64,000 nucleotides of DNA from Cryptomeria japonica. Lineage: Eukaryota; Streptophyta; Pinopsida; Cupressales; Cupressaceae. The notes below the pieces were generated by a model. That model did not search any database, had not been told where the DNA came from, and saw only the letters and a program-made list of their open reading frames with translations. The DNA lies in the NCBI RefSeq assembly GCF_030272615.1, contig NC_081412.1:666422352-666486351 (forward strand). Reading direction: 5' to 3'. Shown piece after piece: positions 11,917 through 22,524 of the stretch (positions are counted from its first letter, which is position 1; each line of letters begins with the position of its first letter). A program made the translations under genes and the position numbers.

Positions 11917-12680
11917 TGTTGTGACCTTTTCACACATCGCCCCATTGCTATCAAGAACCCCCTCTTTTCCTACTTTTTGTGTTGTTAGACTAGGGTTTTG
12001 GCTGCTTAGTGGGCTATTTTGTGTTTCCCGTGCCCGAGTCTCAAATTTTTTATCATGCCTAGTGCCGTTTAGCATTTTTGAAGTTATAGGATCAAGCGCG
12101 TACAATTGAGATTTTTAAATGGTCCTAGTTTTGTCGAAGTGTAGACCCTTTTGGAGCGTTAACGTGTTTTTAAACGTCCTCGTCAGTAATTTTAAGTGCT
12201 AAGGTGTTTTCAGACCTTTTGGAGTTGTTTTCTCACTCCTAGGGAGTTGTTCGAGTTGATTTCGCACTTTACCCCGATAGATTTTCTTGTGTTACGCTCC
12301 AATTTTTTATGAATTTGCCTACGTCCAGTTGAGTTTTATTGAGTTTCGAGGTTTCCAAGTGATTCTGAGTGGAAAAATCATCATTTTCTGGATGAAAATC
12401 CATATTCTAAGGTTTAAAAGGTCAAAATTCCATACTAGAGGTGCTTTTCACCTCATATCCCTGACTACCCATGGTTTTCCCCTCTTAGAATCCAAACTGG
12501 ACATGGATTTCCCTCGGAATCCATACTGGCTCAATTTTTCCACCCCTGTGAATCCATACCTAGGTCGTTTTTCCCCTGGAAGCATTAAATTTGACTAAGT
12601 GTCAGAATTTATCCTTACTACCCATGTTTTTCCACTAGGGAGGTATGGATGGAATTGCAAATGACATTCCACACTTGGGT

Positions 12681-13040
12681 CGATTTTCCACCAGGTCTTT
12701 TGTGGCGAGTTTTGAGGATTTTTGTGCAGACTCTCAGTCCAGACTAAAGGCGATTTTCCACTGAGAGCATTTTTAATGATTTTAAGTTCGGATTTTCATC
12801 CAGACTGAGGTCGATTTTCCACCAAGGGGTAGTTTGAATGAATGAAGTGATTTTTGAGTCCGGATTTTAAACCAGACTAGATCGATTTTCCCCTAGCACC
12901 ATTTTGTGTGCATTTTGATGGATTTTGTTGGGAAATTTTGTCCATACTAAGATCGATTTTCCCTTATGGGGAATATTTTGACGTTTTAAATGATTTTGAT
13001 GGGATTTTTAAATCCCTACCTGGATCGATTTTCCCAAGTG
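12681..13040 (+). repeat. 71-bp tandem array in U3
   Basis: TCGATTTTCC(A/C) recurs at 12681, 12751, 12812, 12883, 12954 and 13025, spacings 70, 61, 71, 71 and 71. Between them a CCAGACT(A/G)-like word recurs. Related looser words continue to either side (12350-12680). Confidence 0.75.
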
Positions 13041-14595
13041 GCTCAAATTTTGATTTAAATTGCAATACTTTAATAAAGTGAGCCTTGTTTTAATTGTTTT
13101 TCAATAAAGCAACGATTATTTAATAAATTTAAAAAAACAATTAAATGATTTGCAATAAGCATTTTATGTTTAAACCTTCTAGAAGCAAATCGGTTTCACC
13201 AAAGCAAGTATAAGGACAAGTGTTTAATCCCACATTGCTTGTGTGGTGAGATTTGATGATGAAAGTGAGTTCAAATAGAGAGAAATCCAGCATTATTTTA
13301 TTGCTAAGTTTGCTAGGTGTCTACATGCAAGGGCGATTTTCTCTCTAATTGGCGATTTTTGATGAAGTGGTTGAAGACTTCTATTTTATTCCTCCATTTT
13401 TCCAGATTGGCAATTCACTCCATTGCTGCCATTGAAGTTCCTTGATTCCACTGTTTCAAATTTTTGATTTTTGGGGATTTGGCGATTTTTCCTAATTTGG
13501 CAACTTCGATGATTTTAGAGGGCTCCTACCTCTAAGTTGGCAATTTTCCTTGGGGCTGTCATTTTTTTTGCTGCTGTTATCAGACTGATTTGCTGCCATT
13601 GAAGACCCTTCATGCCACAATTTTGGTGAAGTTTGCCATTTTTGGCTGAAATCCATGATTTTGATGAAGGGCGATTTGTGTTGAATTCCTACACTCCAAA
13701 CTTTGAAGATTTTCCTTGATATCGCCTTGGTTATTTTCTGTTCTCAGACCTTCATTGTTGGCAGATTGCATACATATTGAAGACATGTTTCAGATTTGAA
13801 GGTGGCGCCATAGCTGGAAAATACGATTTCTATTTGGCAAGTGTTCTGTGGCATTTTGGTGGATTCATGGATGCTTGATACCGCCATTGCTTCCTACTTG
13901 CTGTCATTGCCTCAGATCTGAGCCTAAATGCCATTATTGCAGTAGGGGTGACCTCCATTGTTGGCTGTCCATCTAATTTCAGACTTAAACTTTCATTGCC
14001 AGCCAACTCTAAACATAACGATTTGCCTTTGGGAGAGTTTTCAAATCATTTTCAGTCAGCCACTTGACCATTTGACGACTGTTACAAGTCTGCAACTTTG
14101 CCATGGCTGCTTGTCCTCAGAAAATTTACCTTTTACCAGCCATACCATTTTTCTCGAATTTGATTTGCTTTCATTGTCTAAGTTGTTCTCCATCAAATTT
14201 ATGTACATTTAGGTGATTGCAACTTGTTTTGAAAGGTTAATTTGTACAGTTGCAGGTTGTCTTCAGACTTTGTTGATCACCAGTGTTGACTTCGGAAGGT
14301 GTCCTCAGACATAATTTTGTGTGAAAACACCGTCTTTCACGTCTTTCCTTAGTCACTCTTGATCTAGTATACTCCTTTGCACTATAATTTGCACACAATT
14401 TCTAAGTATAAGGAGGTGTTGATTTCATGAGGGTTTCATACCCTAATCTTGTCACATTTCGTATTTAAATTGTTAAAATCTACCTGGAGTGTGGACTATT
14501 TTCCTGATTTCCATACCCTAATTGATCTCATCAAGAAGTCAAGAATTTTTTTGAGAATATTGTATTTTTTCCTAAGTTCTAACTTCAAACTTCAT

Positions 14596-14607
14596 ACAGG
14601 TACGATG
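14596..14607 (+). promoter_or_regulatory. Splice acceptor next to the gene start
   Basis: TTCATACAG is followed by GTACG and then ATG (14605). The copies at 25778 (TTGTGTAG, GTGTCAAG, ATG), 50096 (ATTTGCAG, GTAGAGC, ATG) and 34253 (GCGTCCAG, 13 nt, ATG) place an acceptor-like site at the same spot, so a leader intron is likely conserved. Confidence 0.5.
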
Positions 14608-17600
14608 TCAAAGTCTGGATTTAAGGAAAAAAGAGAGCACTAGAGAATTGTGGGGATTGGATTCTATCCAGAATCCAAGATGTCATCCAGATGGAAGGAG
14701 ATTGCGGATATGAACATGCATTCCCTGAGCCTAAACCTGATGCGACAACGGATGTTCGGAGTTGGAAATCAAATTCCTTCCCCAGTGTATGCAAGCATTA
14801 TGAAGAATGGTATTTTTCAAGCCGCTGGATAGATTCCCGCAGTCCATATAGTGCAGTGATCTTATCCTAGAGTGTGCACGATGTTATGATCCTCGCTCGC
14901 GAACAATCAAGACTCCTAAGGGCGTTGTCATTGCCTACCTTGCTGAGGATACGATTGCTGAGGTGTTTGGAATTCCACGTGGAGTAGATATGAAGAATGT
15001 AACTAAGGATGAATATGAAGATCGATACACGAAGAAGATGGATGCGTGTAAAAATGTAGTGAATAAAGAGTGCATGATCGAGCCTAGGCTTCATCATTCC
15101 AAGGCTCCCAAGACACTCATGTGCACAGACTTCAAAGAGGAATATAGTGACTTAGTATTCCTTCTTAACAGAGTGATGGGGATGCCGCAGGGTGCAATAT
15201 ACGATGGATGGATGTTCTATTTCATCCAGAATTGTCTTAAAGGAACATTGATAAATTGGTCTAGAATCATAAGTGACAATCTAGACTTTCAGCTGAGGAA
15301 TGTAGAGCGGTTCAAGTCATTCGCCATGACTTCCTACTTGGTATACCTGCTTGCACGGTTTTTTACATACAAAGGATTGATATGCAGAGGTGAAGTCGAG
15401 AGTGGGCAAGGACAATTCAAGAGTTATGAGTGCTATCCCCAGCTGAACATGTATCGAATTGAAGATTATAAGAGAGTGAATGATGTATTCACAATGTACA
15501 TCATGCGGATGGTGCAAGGCAAAATCCACAGGAGGTTGTCCAAGGAGGCAATAGAGCTGATAGAGAAATATGGATCGTGGTATATTCAGTTTCCCACTTT
15601 CACATACCTTAGGAATCATGGGTTTCAATCCGAACCCTACAAGCTTCCTAGGTATCCTTTCGACAGAATGATCTTGTTGGAAGTGTTGAGACAACTTCTA
15701 GAGTTTGATTCCATTCAGAAAGAGAAGCATAGGACAGGCATGACATTTCCTATTTTAGTTGGGAAGACGTTGGAGGTTTGCTAGTCTGCCTTAGCTGCTA
15801 GCACTACGAGTGAGGAGCTTGCATTCTATCGATTTGCAACCTTCAAGAAAAGAGAAATATTTGATCCAAATAAGAAAGTAGGAAGGATCAAGGGAGAGAA
15901 ATGTATCCACAAGACAGACATAGAAGATTATTGGGCCAACCTAGTGGACAAGCAAGCAGTAAAGAGACGAATGTGGTCCAAAATGTCAGTAGATTTCATG
16001 AGGAAGTGTGGAATTTTCCTCATTCCTGATCAGGTGTTAGTGGCAGGGATCATACGCATCCACAGTATGAAAATGAAATGAAGAAGGCAATCTTATTGCC
16101 TAATTGGTCAGAATCAGAAGAGATTGATTTGAATGTATTGATGAGAGAGGTCTTGAGTTTCTCCCGTACATGGGTGGATATTCAGATGAATAAGTTAGTT
16201 GACATGGGTGTTTCCTTCACTTATGAAAAGATGAAGCCGGAAGAGACTACTTCCGAAGATGATCAAAGGACTATCAGTGATGTCAGGATTCATGTGGATG
16301 AAGAGAGTCAATCTCCCAAGAGAAGGAAAAACATGCCAGGAGTCAAGGCCAGTGGGAAAAAGATTGAGGAGGTCAAGAAGAAGAAACAAAAGACTATCAT
16401 TCCTTCACCTATCATTCTTTCACCCCCTCTCAGTGTCTCATCAATTAAGGAAGTTGAAATACCAGAACAAAATAAGTAGACCCAACAATGTTCCAACACA
16501 GTGATACTACCAAAGAACATTCAAGATTTACATGCTACAGCGACATTTGCTCCACCAAATGAGAATGATGATCAATAGGGATCCCCTACTGTCCTTTTGG
16601 AGGTTACTTTGGGAAATGAGATATATGATTTGACCAGGAGTAATCCTGATGATGATGTTATCTCGACATTGAGAGGACTTGATCGAGAAATGTGTCTCGA
16701 TGATGCTATGGAGATATCCGCTATTCCTGATTGGCTGATGAAAAGTATGGAAAAAAGTAAGAAAATGATAGAGGTACAGCCTATTGATAACATTGATGAC
16801 TACCTAGCTAGGAGCAATAAGGAGAAAGAACCCAAGAGAGCTGAGATTTTGTCGCACATAGCTAGAGATGAGACAGGAATGCGGATTGCGTAGGTGGTTG
16901 TTCCTATTGGAGGTATGACGACGGACATAGCTACTCCTATGGATTTCCAGATTAATTCAATTGCCCTTGGCCGTACTACAAGAGAGCAAGAGTTTCAGGA
17001 GGTTGGTGATAACCTTAGGGCGATCAGCGCAAGGTTAGATAGAGAAATTGAAGAGAAGGAGAAGTACAAAGAAGAGAATATCAAACTTAAAGAGTATATT
17101 GCAGGGATAAGGCGTGAGAATCCCACCCTTATTTCCCCTATTGCAGTTGATCATGGACTACATTCACACTATGAAGCAACGAGAGATACACTCTCGGAGG
17201 TGGAGAAGTGGATTGAGAGTGCAAGAAAATAGGCAGATGATTTCCTTACTCAGTTTGTCCAGGCATATGATAGGACAACGGGGCTCATGTTTAGAATCCA
17301 ATATTTGGAGGGAGTATGGAAAGAATTCCGGCCTATTCAAGAGAAGACTATTCCACACCTCAGAGCTTTGATGAAGATCCCTAAGTCCATGTTGATCAGC
17401 AAGAGAATTGTGCACAGTGGAGACAGGTACGATTTCCATGGCTGGTATTGTTCATTGGCTGTGAAGAAGTCAACTTATGAGAATGCCCAATTGAGTTGTA
17501 CAGAGATGGAAGGATTGATTCTGGACATTCAGATGAAGATCCTTGCTCCAATTGAGAAATTATTGGGTGTTGATGTTAGTGATGCTAGTGGTTTACACTT

Positions 17601-17907
17601 AGCCGAATTAAGAGACAAGACGAAACTTATGTATTTTTGTTAGTTGGACTCTTTGAAGAAGGGTGAGATGGATGATTTGCTCTCTTTGTTGATTCATGTT
17701 CATAGTTCGCAGAAGCTCATGCCAGATTGGGAGAACACTTTGAATGCTTGCTCGGATTCATTGGACGTGATTGATTTGCAGCAAGATACCTTACCTAGCA
17801 TTTTCATGGAGGAGTTAGATTTTGTATTGGCTAGATTCTTGGAGTATGCTAGGAGAGAGAGAGATGCAAGGACGAATCTTCTAGAAGATTCCCTATTTGA
17901 TGACTAG
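14605..17907 (+). pseudogene. LTR-encoded 'additional ORF' protein, decayed copy (about 1,100 codons)
   Basis: Start ATG 14605 follows the acceptor-like site. Frame 1 runs to about 14855, frame 2 to about 16065, then frame 1 to the end, so there are two frameshifts. The N-terminal block (residues about 70-475) has AAG-x-IPAV, CARCYDPRSR, EEYSDLVFLLNRVMG, WMFYFIQ, NWSRIISDNLD, FAMTSYLVYLLA, KYGSWYIQFPTFTYLR and LPRYPFDRM. Next come an acidic/Lys-rich linker, IPDWLMK (about residue 707), a coiled coil (about 808-835) and a helical tail ending DSLFDD. The first block recalls plant mobile-domain and Transposase-type additional ORFs known from Athila/Tat-lineage retrotransposons; that link is by eye. 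Internal stops at 14641, 14830, 15782, 16477, 16576, 16891, 17230 and 17641 are all TAG. Not expressible as one protein without suppression. No RT, RNase H or integrase motif. Confidence 0.7.
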
Positions 17908-18044
17908 GTATCTTTCTATTGGGCCATATGTTGGTGGCGCCATTTTTTATGTAAACCCTAATTAGGGCAATTCTAGGGTTTTGTTGGCATGATCTTGGCC
18001 CTTGATTTAGTTTTAATCTTGGCCATCCATTTTGTATGAGACTC

Positions 18045-18052
18045 TATATATA
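18045..18052 (+). promoter_or_regulatory. TATA box of the giant LTR
   Basis: TATATATA lies about 140 bp after the gene's last codon and about 820 bp before the LTR end. It follows TTGGCATGATCTTGGCCC and TTGGCCAT blocks shared with the copy at 41080-41160. So the gene is upstream of the presumed retroelement start site, i.e. in U3. Confidence 0.55.
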
Positions 18053-18863
18053 CTTCCTTGTCTCTCATTTGTAAAAGAGAGTTTTTGTAGAATTGTTTGT
18101 ATATGCTATAGCTATTTGAATCTAAATCATTGTTCAATTGTTGGTGATTTTTCTCTTCAAATGTTGTCTTTGCATTCATGGTTCTCAATTCCTCCAAGTT
18201 AGATTAGAATTTGTTTTCATGTTTATTCGATTGAATGGAAGATTTGTTGAATATATTTGTGTGGAATCCTTAATCCATACCACTAGCCTCTTGTTGCTGG
18301 TAAGTGCGCCTTGTGTGGTCAACTGGAAATTTGAGTAAGCTTAACTTCAACTATTACGTGTCCCTTGACAAGCATCAACTTGGAGGGTGTCAACGTCTGA
18401 TGGTGATAGTCTGAAAATCCTTGAGTATACCTTAGACGACTACACTAAGCTTGTGTCAATACCTGTTTGTGAGACCTTGCTTAGTTTGATTCCACTAAAT
18501 TTGTTCATCATTTCCTACATTCCTAGGCCTAGAATAGATTTCCTGAACCCTATTCCTTTTGCCCATTTTTTTCAATAAGAATTAAGTCCGGAACTATATT
18601 GCTAAATACTAAGTTGTCAGCACACCTATTCCACATATTTCATGATCGAAGAAGATAATCCTAACATTTGTGTAAGTCCCAAGTGAACACAACAATTCAC
18701 ATTGACCATTGAGTTACCCACTCATCAAGACCTGACATGTAGAAACCTTGGAATCATTTTAGTTGATCTTACCCCTAGCATCTGAGGTGATTTTGTTCAA
18801 AAGAGGGTAAATTACCTTGGTATTTTATTCTGTAATGTTATGTGCATAAAACACACATCAATA

Positions 18864-18935
18864 AGTCCCAAGATAGGGTAAGGGCTTGGATCTGTAAACT
18901 TTGAGGGAACCTACTGTATTTGGTATCTAAGCGCT
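18864..18935 (+). repeat. Resumption of the interrupted LTR plus primer-site-like TGGTATCTAAGC
   Basis: After the AGTCC target copy the sequence continues about 50 bp to TGGTATCTAAGC at 18921, two mismatches from the usual plant initiator-Met primer site. No gag follows in readable form. Confidence 0.4.
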
Positions 18936-19171
18936 TTGATAACATTCACATCCTCTTCTTCCTTAAAACTGAAGTAGTAACAAAGTTTGACACTTGCATT
19001 GAGAATTATGGATGTATGATAGATGAGTAAGTTACTTATTAATAAGTTAATTGATTGAACTATCAAATATCACTGATTTGATTCATGAATTGTCTCCTGA
19101 TCAAATTAGTTTAAGTCATAAATACATTGAAATAGGTTAATTATGGTTAAAATAGGACTAAACCTAGTAGG

Positions 19172-19600
19172 GGACAGAGGAAGACTGATAGGGAGATAGA
19201 TAGGTCTAAAATTCAAGACAGATAAAATGAGTGAGATAGAGAGGGTGAGAGAATTCTAATAGGAGCCTACTGATTACTGAAATTTGACGAAGTCTGAAAA
19301 TTTAAAAGATCTTCTAAAACCTAGAATTTGCATCATAATACCTAGAGATCTGAAACCACTCTCAAAACTCCTGCCAATACATACATGAAATATAACTTAA
19401 AGTATAAGAAGAGAATGAGATTGTTTTGAAAAACAAATATTTAGATAATTTTTTGACGTGTTTTCTGGGTTGCACGAGTCTAGTCAAGAGACTCGCGAGT
19501 CCAAGTGAAAGACTCGCGCGAGTCAATTAGAAAGACTCGCGAGTCTTTCAAAAAGACTCGCCAGGACTTGCCTCGCGAGTCCGTGGCGAGTCCACGAGTT
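19172..19600 (+). repeat. LTR U3 fragment, copy 2, with GACTCGCGAGTC palindrome cluster
   Basis: Matches 10559-10911 and then continues with a dense cluster of GACTCGCGAGTC, a perfect 12-bp palindrome, and partial forms (CTCGCGAGTC, GGCGAGTCC) from 19470 to 19600. The cluster creates short open frames on both strands that are not genes. Confidence 0.6.
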
Positions 19601-21065
19601 TTTAAACTTTGGCTTAAACTAGGTGTTCCAAAGAAGAGACCAAATCGAAAAGGTTTGCATCTTTGGGATATTTTGTTTGGCAATTTTAAGGGAAAGCCTT
19701 ATGCATCCCTTCTTTTTTGTTCTATCTGCAAGGTCTGACTTTTTTGTAAGATACCACCCCAGTTTTCCTACCATTTTTATGCAATTTCTTCCTCCTGTAA
19801 TTTTGTCAAACAGTTTATGTATGTCTGAAAATGATAATTATTTTTGCAAGCTCATTGATTGTTCATCATATTTTGCATTCTTCACCATGGTCATTTCAAC
19901 AAACAGTTTGCAAGTATGTGGCAGTGATAAGGTTTGGTTTGCAGATAGTTCCGATCCAAATTTTTTGCCCTTCTAGTAGTTGCTTGATGTCATGAATACA
20001 TAGTTTTGGTTTTGCAATGGTAATACAGTTGATTGGATTTTATGATCAGATTTCATCTATTGTCCCCTTTTTTGTGACCTTGAAATATAATTAAATGATT
20101 AAATTTAAGTTGTCGAAAATCAATAGATCACATGATGACTTATATAAATTGTTTAATTAAGTAAAAATTTAATAAAGTGACTTTAATGGTTAGTTAAGTA
20201 AAAATTCAATAAAGTCAATTCATTATTATTTCCCTCAACTTCAATTAAAAAGAAAAAGAAAACCAAGAGGCAAAGAATAGGGAAATTCAAGAGACTTTCT
20301 AGTGGGTTATAAAAGAACAATGAGAGGTTCATTCAAAATATGCTTGGTTTATTTTCCATTCTATTTTGTAGAGATTTTCAGAGCTATAACCATAGGACGA
20401 AAACCCTATTAATTTGCTGATTTTGGTAGTGCAACGACCTGCCCTAGTTAGCCTGTTGGAGCTATCATCCAGATATCTCACATGGATTCACAAAGTATTT
20501 TCAAATTTGTGAATTCTCTAATGAAGACAAATTTGTTGACTTCATGGTTTATTATTTTGACTTATCAAATAAAGTTAGATGCCCAATTTTGGTTTGAAAT
20601 GAAATAAAGCATTCTTTTGCTTGTGGTCGTGGTCTCTTAGTATGAAGACATTTATTTAATATTTGTTAGGTTTGTAAAAGTAAATCAAGCATCAATTTGA
20701 AAGACAAATCATAGAAATGTATTTGAGACAAAAGGTTGGTAATTGCATTACCATTCATCTTTTGGCAAATGCTATTCATTTCCTACACAAGAGAGAACTG
20801 GACAATTGCAATCCATATAAGTCATATGAAGGGTTCATTCTTTTATGTTTCTACTAGAAATCCTTCATTCCTTTGGAGTTCAACTTTTGTTTTGGTCTGA
20901 AGAGTCTATGTCCCTTTGAAGTTAACATGACAGATTTTCCCCAAACCGTGAAGGCCTCTATTTGTGTCAGTACTCTTCAAAGACAAACAAACGCTTGTCA
21001 TCATTCTCTACCAAAGGCACCGGTTTGTAACATTAGATTACAATAGGCAGAACTTGCTTTACAAC
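19601..21065. other. No gene recognised; decayed LTR-like sequence
   Basis: A 117-codon frame (19623-19976, plus) shows no family features. TATAAAAG at about 20310 may mark another LTR promoter. The 5' part of the LTR copy whose gene starts near 21066 should lie here but its TGTTGTG start is not found, so that copy is 5'-truncated or too diverged. Confidence 0.35.
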
Positions 21066-21471
21066 TTGGGGCCGCAGATACGAACATGGAGTACCTAGAC
21101 ATGAAGTAGATGAGGCAGAGAATGTTTTGAACAAAGAATCATCTTCCTTCCACCTTGTCAGCTAATATCATGAGAGTGGAATTTACCATGCAACTAGCTT
21201 TCCATCGTCTATTAGTGGAATGAGCTTATAATTGAGTGCGCAAAGGATTATGATCCGTTAACCAGAATGATCAAATCACCTAAGGGGACAATGCTTGCGT
21301 ACCTAGCTGAGGAATCCATTGGGAAAGTGTTTGCAATCCTTAAATGTACGGATATGCTGGAAGTAACCAGGGAAGAGTCCCAAGCAAAATTTGACAGAAA
21401 AGTGGAAGCATGTATGACAGTTATTAACAATGAGTGGGTCCTTGAGACAAGGCATCACCACTCCAGGTTAC
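21066..21471 (+). pseudogene. U3 gene of the split giant LTR, piece 1 of 3
   Basis: N-terminal part of the LTR-encoded protein. It contains DTNMEYLDMK and MRQRMF-like words, then CAKDYDPLTRM, KGTMLAYLAEESIGKVF and NNEWVLETRHHHSR. It is cut at 21471 by the unit 21472-28432; the protein resumes at 28438 with PKRLLCSDIKEEYSDLVF, exactly where the homologue at 14963 continues. There are stop codons and a frame change near 21240. GTTAC is duplicated at the two insertion edges. Confidence 0.7.
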
Positions 21472-22323
21472 TGTTGGCGTGTATTTTGTACACAATCATA
21501 CACAGAATAAAATACCCAAGGGTACCTTATCCTCTCTTGAATAAAGTCTCTGATTGCTGAAGATGTCGCGAGAAAGGATCAATCAGGATGACTCCAAGGT
21601 TCTTTGATGTAGGGTCTCTACGTGTGGATAAGCACTAGTGGTCGTTGTGAATGTTGTTTCATCAAGGGGCCTTATGTTTTCCGAGCTGCAGGAACAAAGT
21701 TTCCTAGAACTAACAAATTCTCAAAAAAAAAAAAAAAAAGGTAGGATTTGCAAGGGATGAATTCTAATCTAATCCTTAGAATGACTCAATGTAAGCTAGA
21801 CTTGGTAAGATTCTACCAATTTCAATATTGCCAAGACATAACAACTCAACTGAAATTGATGCGATCTTGTAAGGTGACTAATAATTTTTCAATTCATCAA
21901 GGATCATAGACACTACCATGGAGGTACATGTCAATGGTTCAATGATGATTGAAGGTTTAAGTAATCCAAATATCTCCAGTTGACCACACAAGGCATTCTT
22001 ACAATCAGTAACAAGCTAGTGGTTTGGAACGTGAATCTCACCAAAGATCAAGCCCAACACTTAGTCCTTCAAACTTAAATACTTCTTCGACTGAGAATGA
22101 TTCAAGAAAGTGAACAACCATGAAAATAGCCACAAGAATTGCAATAAAACACCATAACTTCAATATTTTATTGATCTCAAAGCCAAAATAGACAACAATT
22201 GTTTGAAATTCTTTCTTCAAAGCTCAATCTTGCTACAAAATAACTTTTTTCTCTCTAAAGGCTCTAATCTTCTAACTTCTAACTATTTCTTATTGCTAAT
22301 GACAAAATGAAAATGAATGAGGG

Positions 22324-22331
22324 TATATATA
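22324..22331 (-). promoter_or_regulatory. TATA box of the minus-strand giant LTR
   Basis: TATATATA on the minus strand, about 200 bp after the gene's last codon and about 850 bp before the LTR end, matching the layout of the other copies. Confidence 0.5.
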
Positions 22332-22524
22332 GCATCCTCAATTACAATGAACGGCCCAGATCAAAAGAAGATCAACGGCTGAGATTCTGACACCTAAACC
22401 CTAATTAGGGTTTATTACAAAAAGTCCCCTTTTTATTGAACAATATTAAATGCATAGCCAAATATTTAATTTGGCACAAAAATCTAGGAAACATAGACCA
22501 ATGATAATTAAGGTGCCACATCAT

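Larger units (their letters stand above)
11917..18863 (+). mobile_element. Giant solo LTR (6.95 kb) carrying a U3 gene
   Basis: It begins TGTTGTGACCTTTTCACA and ends CACACATCAATA. Flanks are GGTCC (11912-11916) and AGTCC (18864-18868), a 4/5 match to a target duplication. In order: TGTGA/TCACA dyad, a 71-bp array (12681-13040), a leader, the broken gene 14605-17907, TATATATA at 18045, and the conserved terminal block. There is no second copy of the unit next to it and no RT or integrase, so it is read as a solo LTR. The first 750 bp match 63254-64000. The alternative, a 7-kb element without LTRs, is disfavoured by the primer site and gag next to the related copy at 44068. Confidence 0.7.

Noticed and set aside
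18921-18932. TGGTATCTAAGC as the primer site of the giant LTR 11917-18863
   Set aside because: It lies 57 bp after the LTR end and beyond the target duplication, so it belongs to the interrupted flanking LTR.
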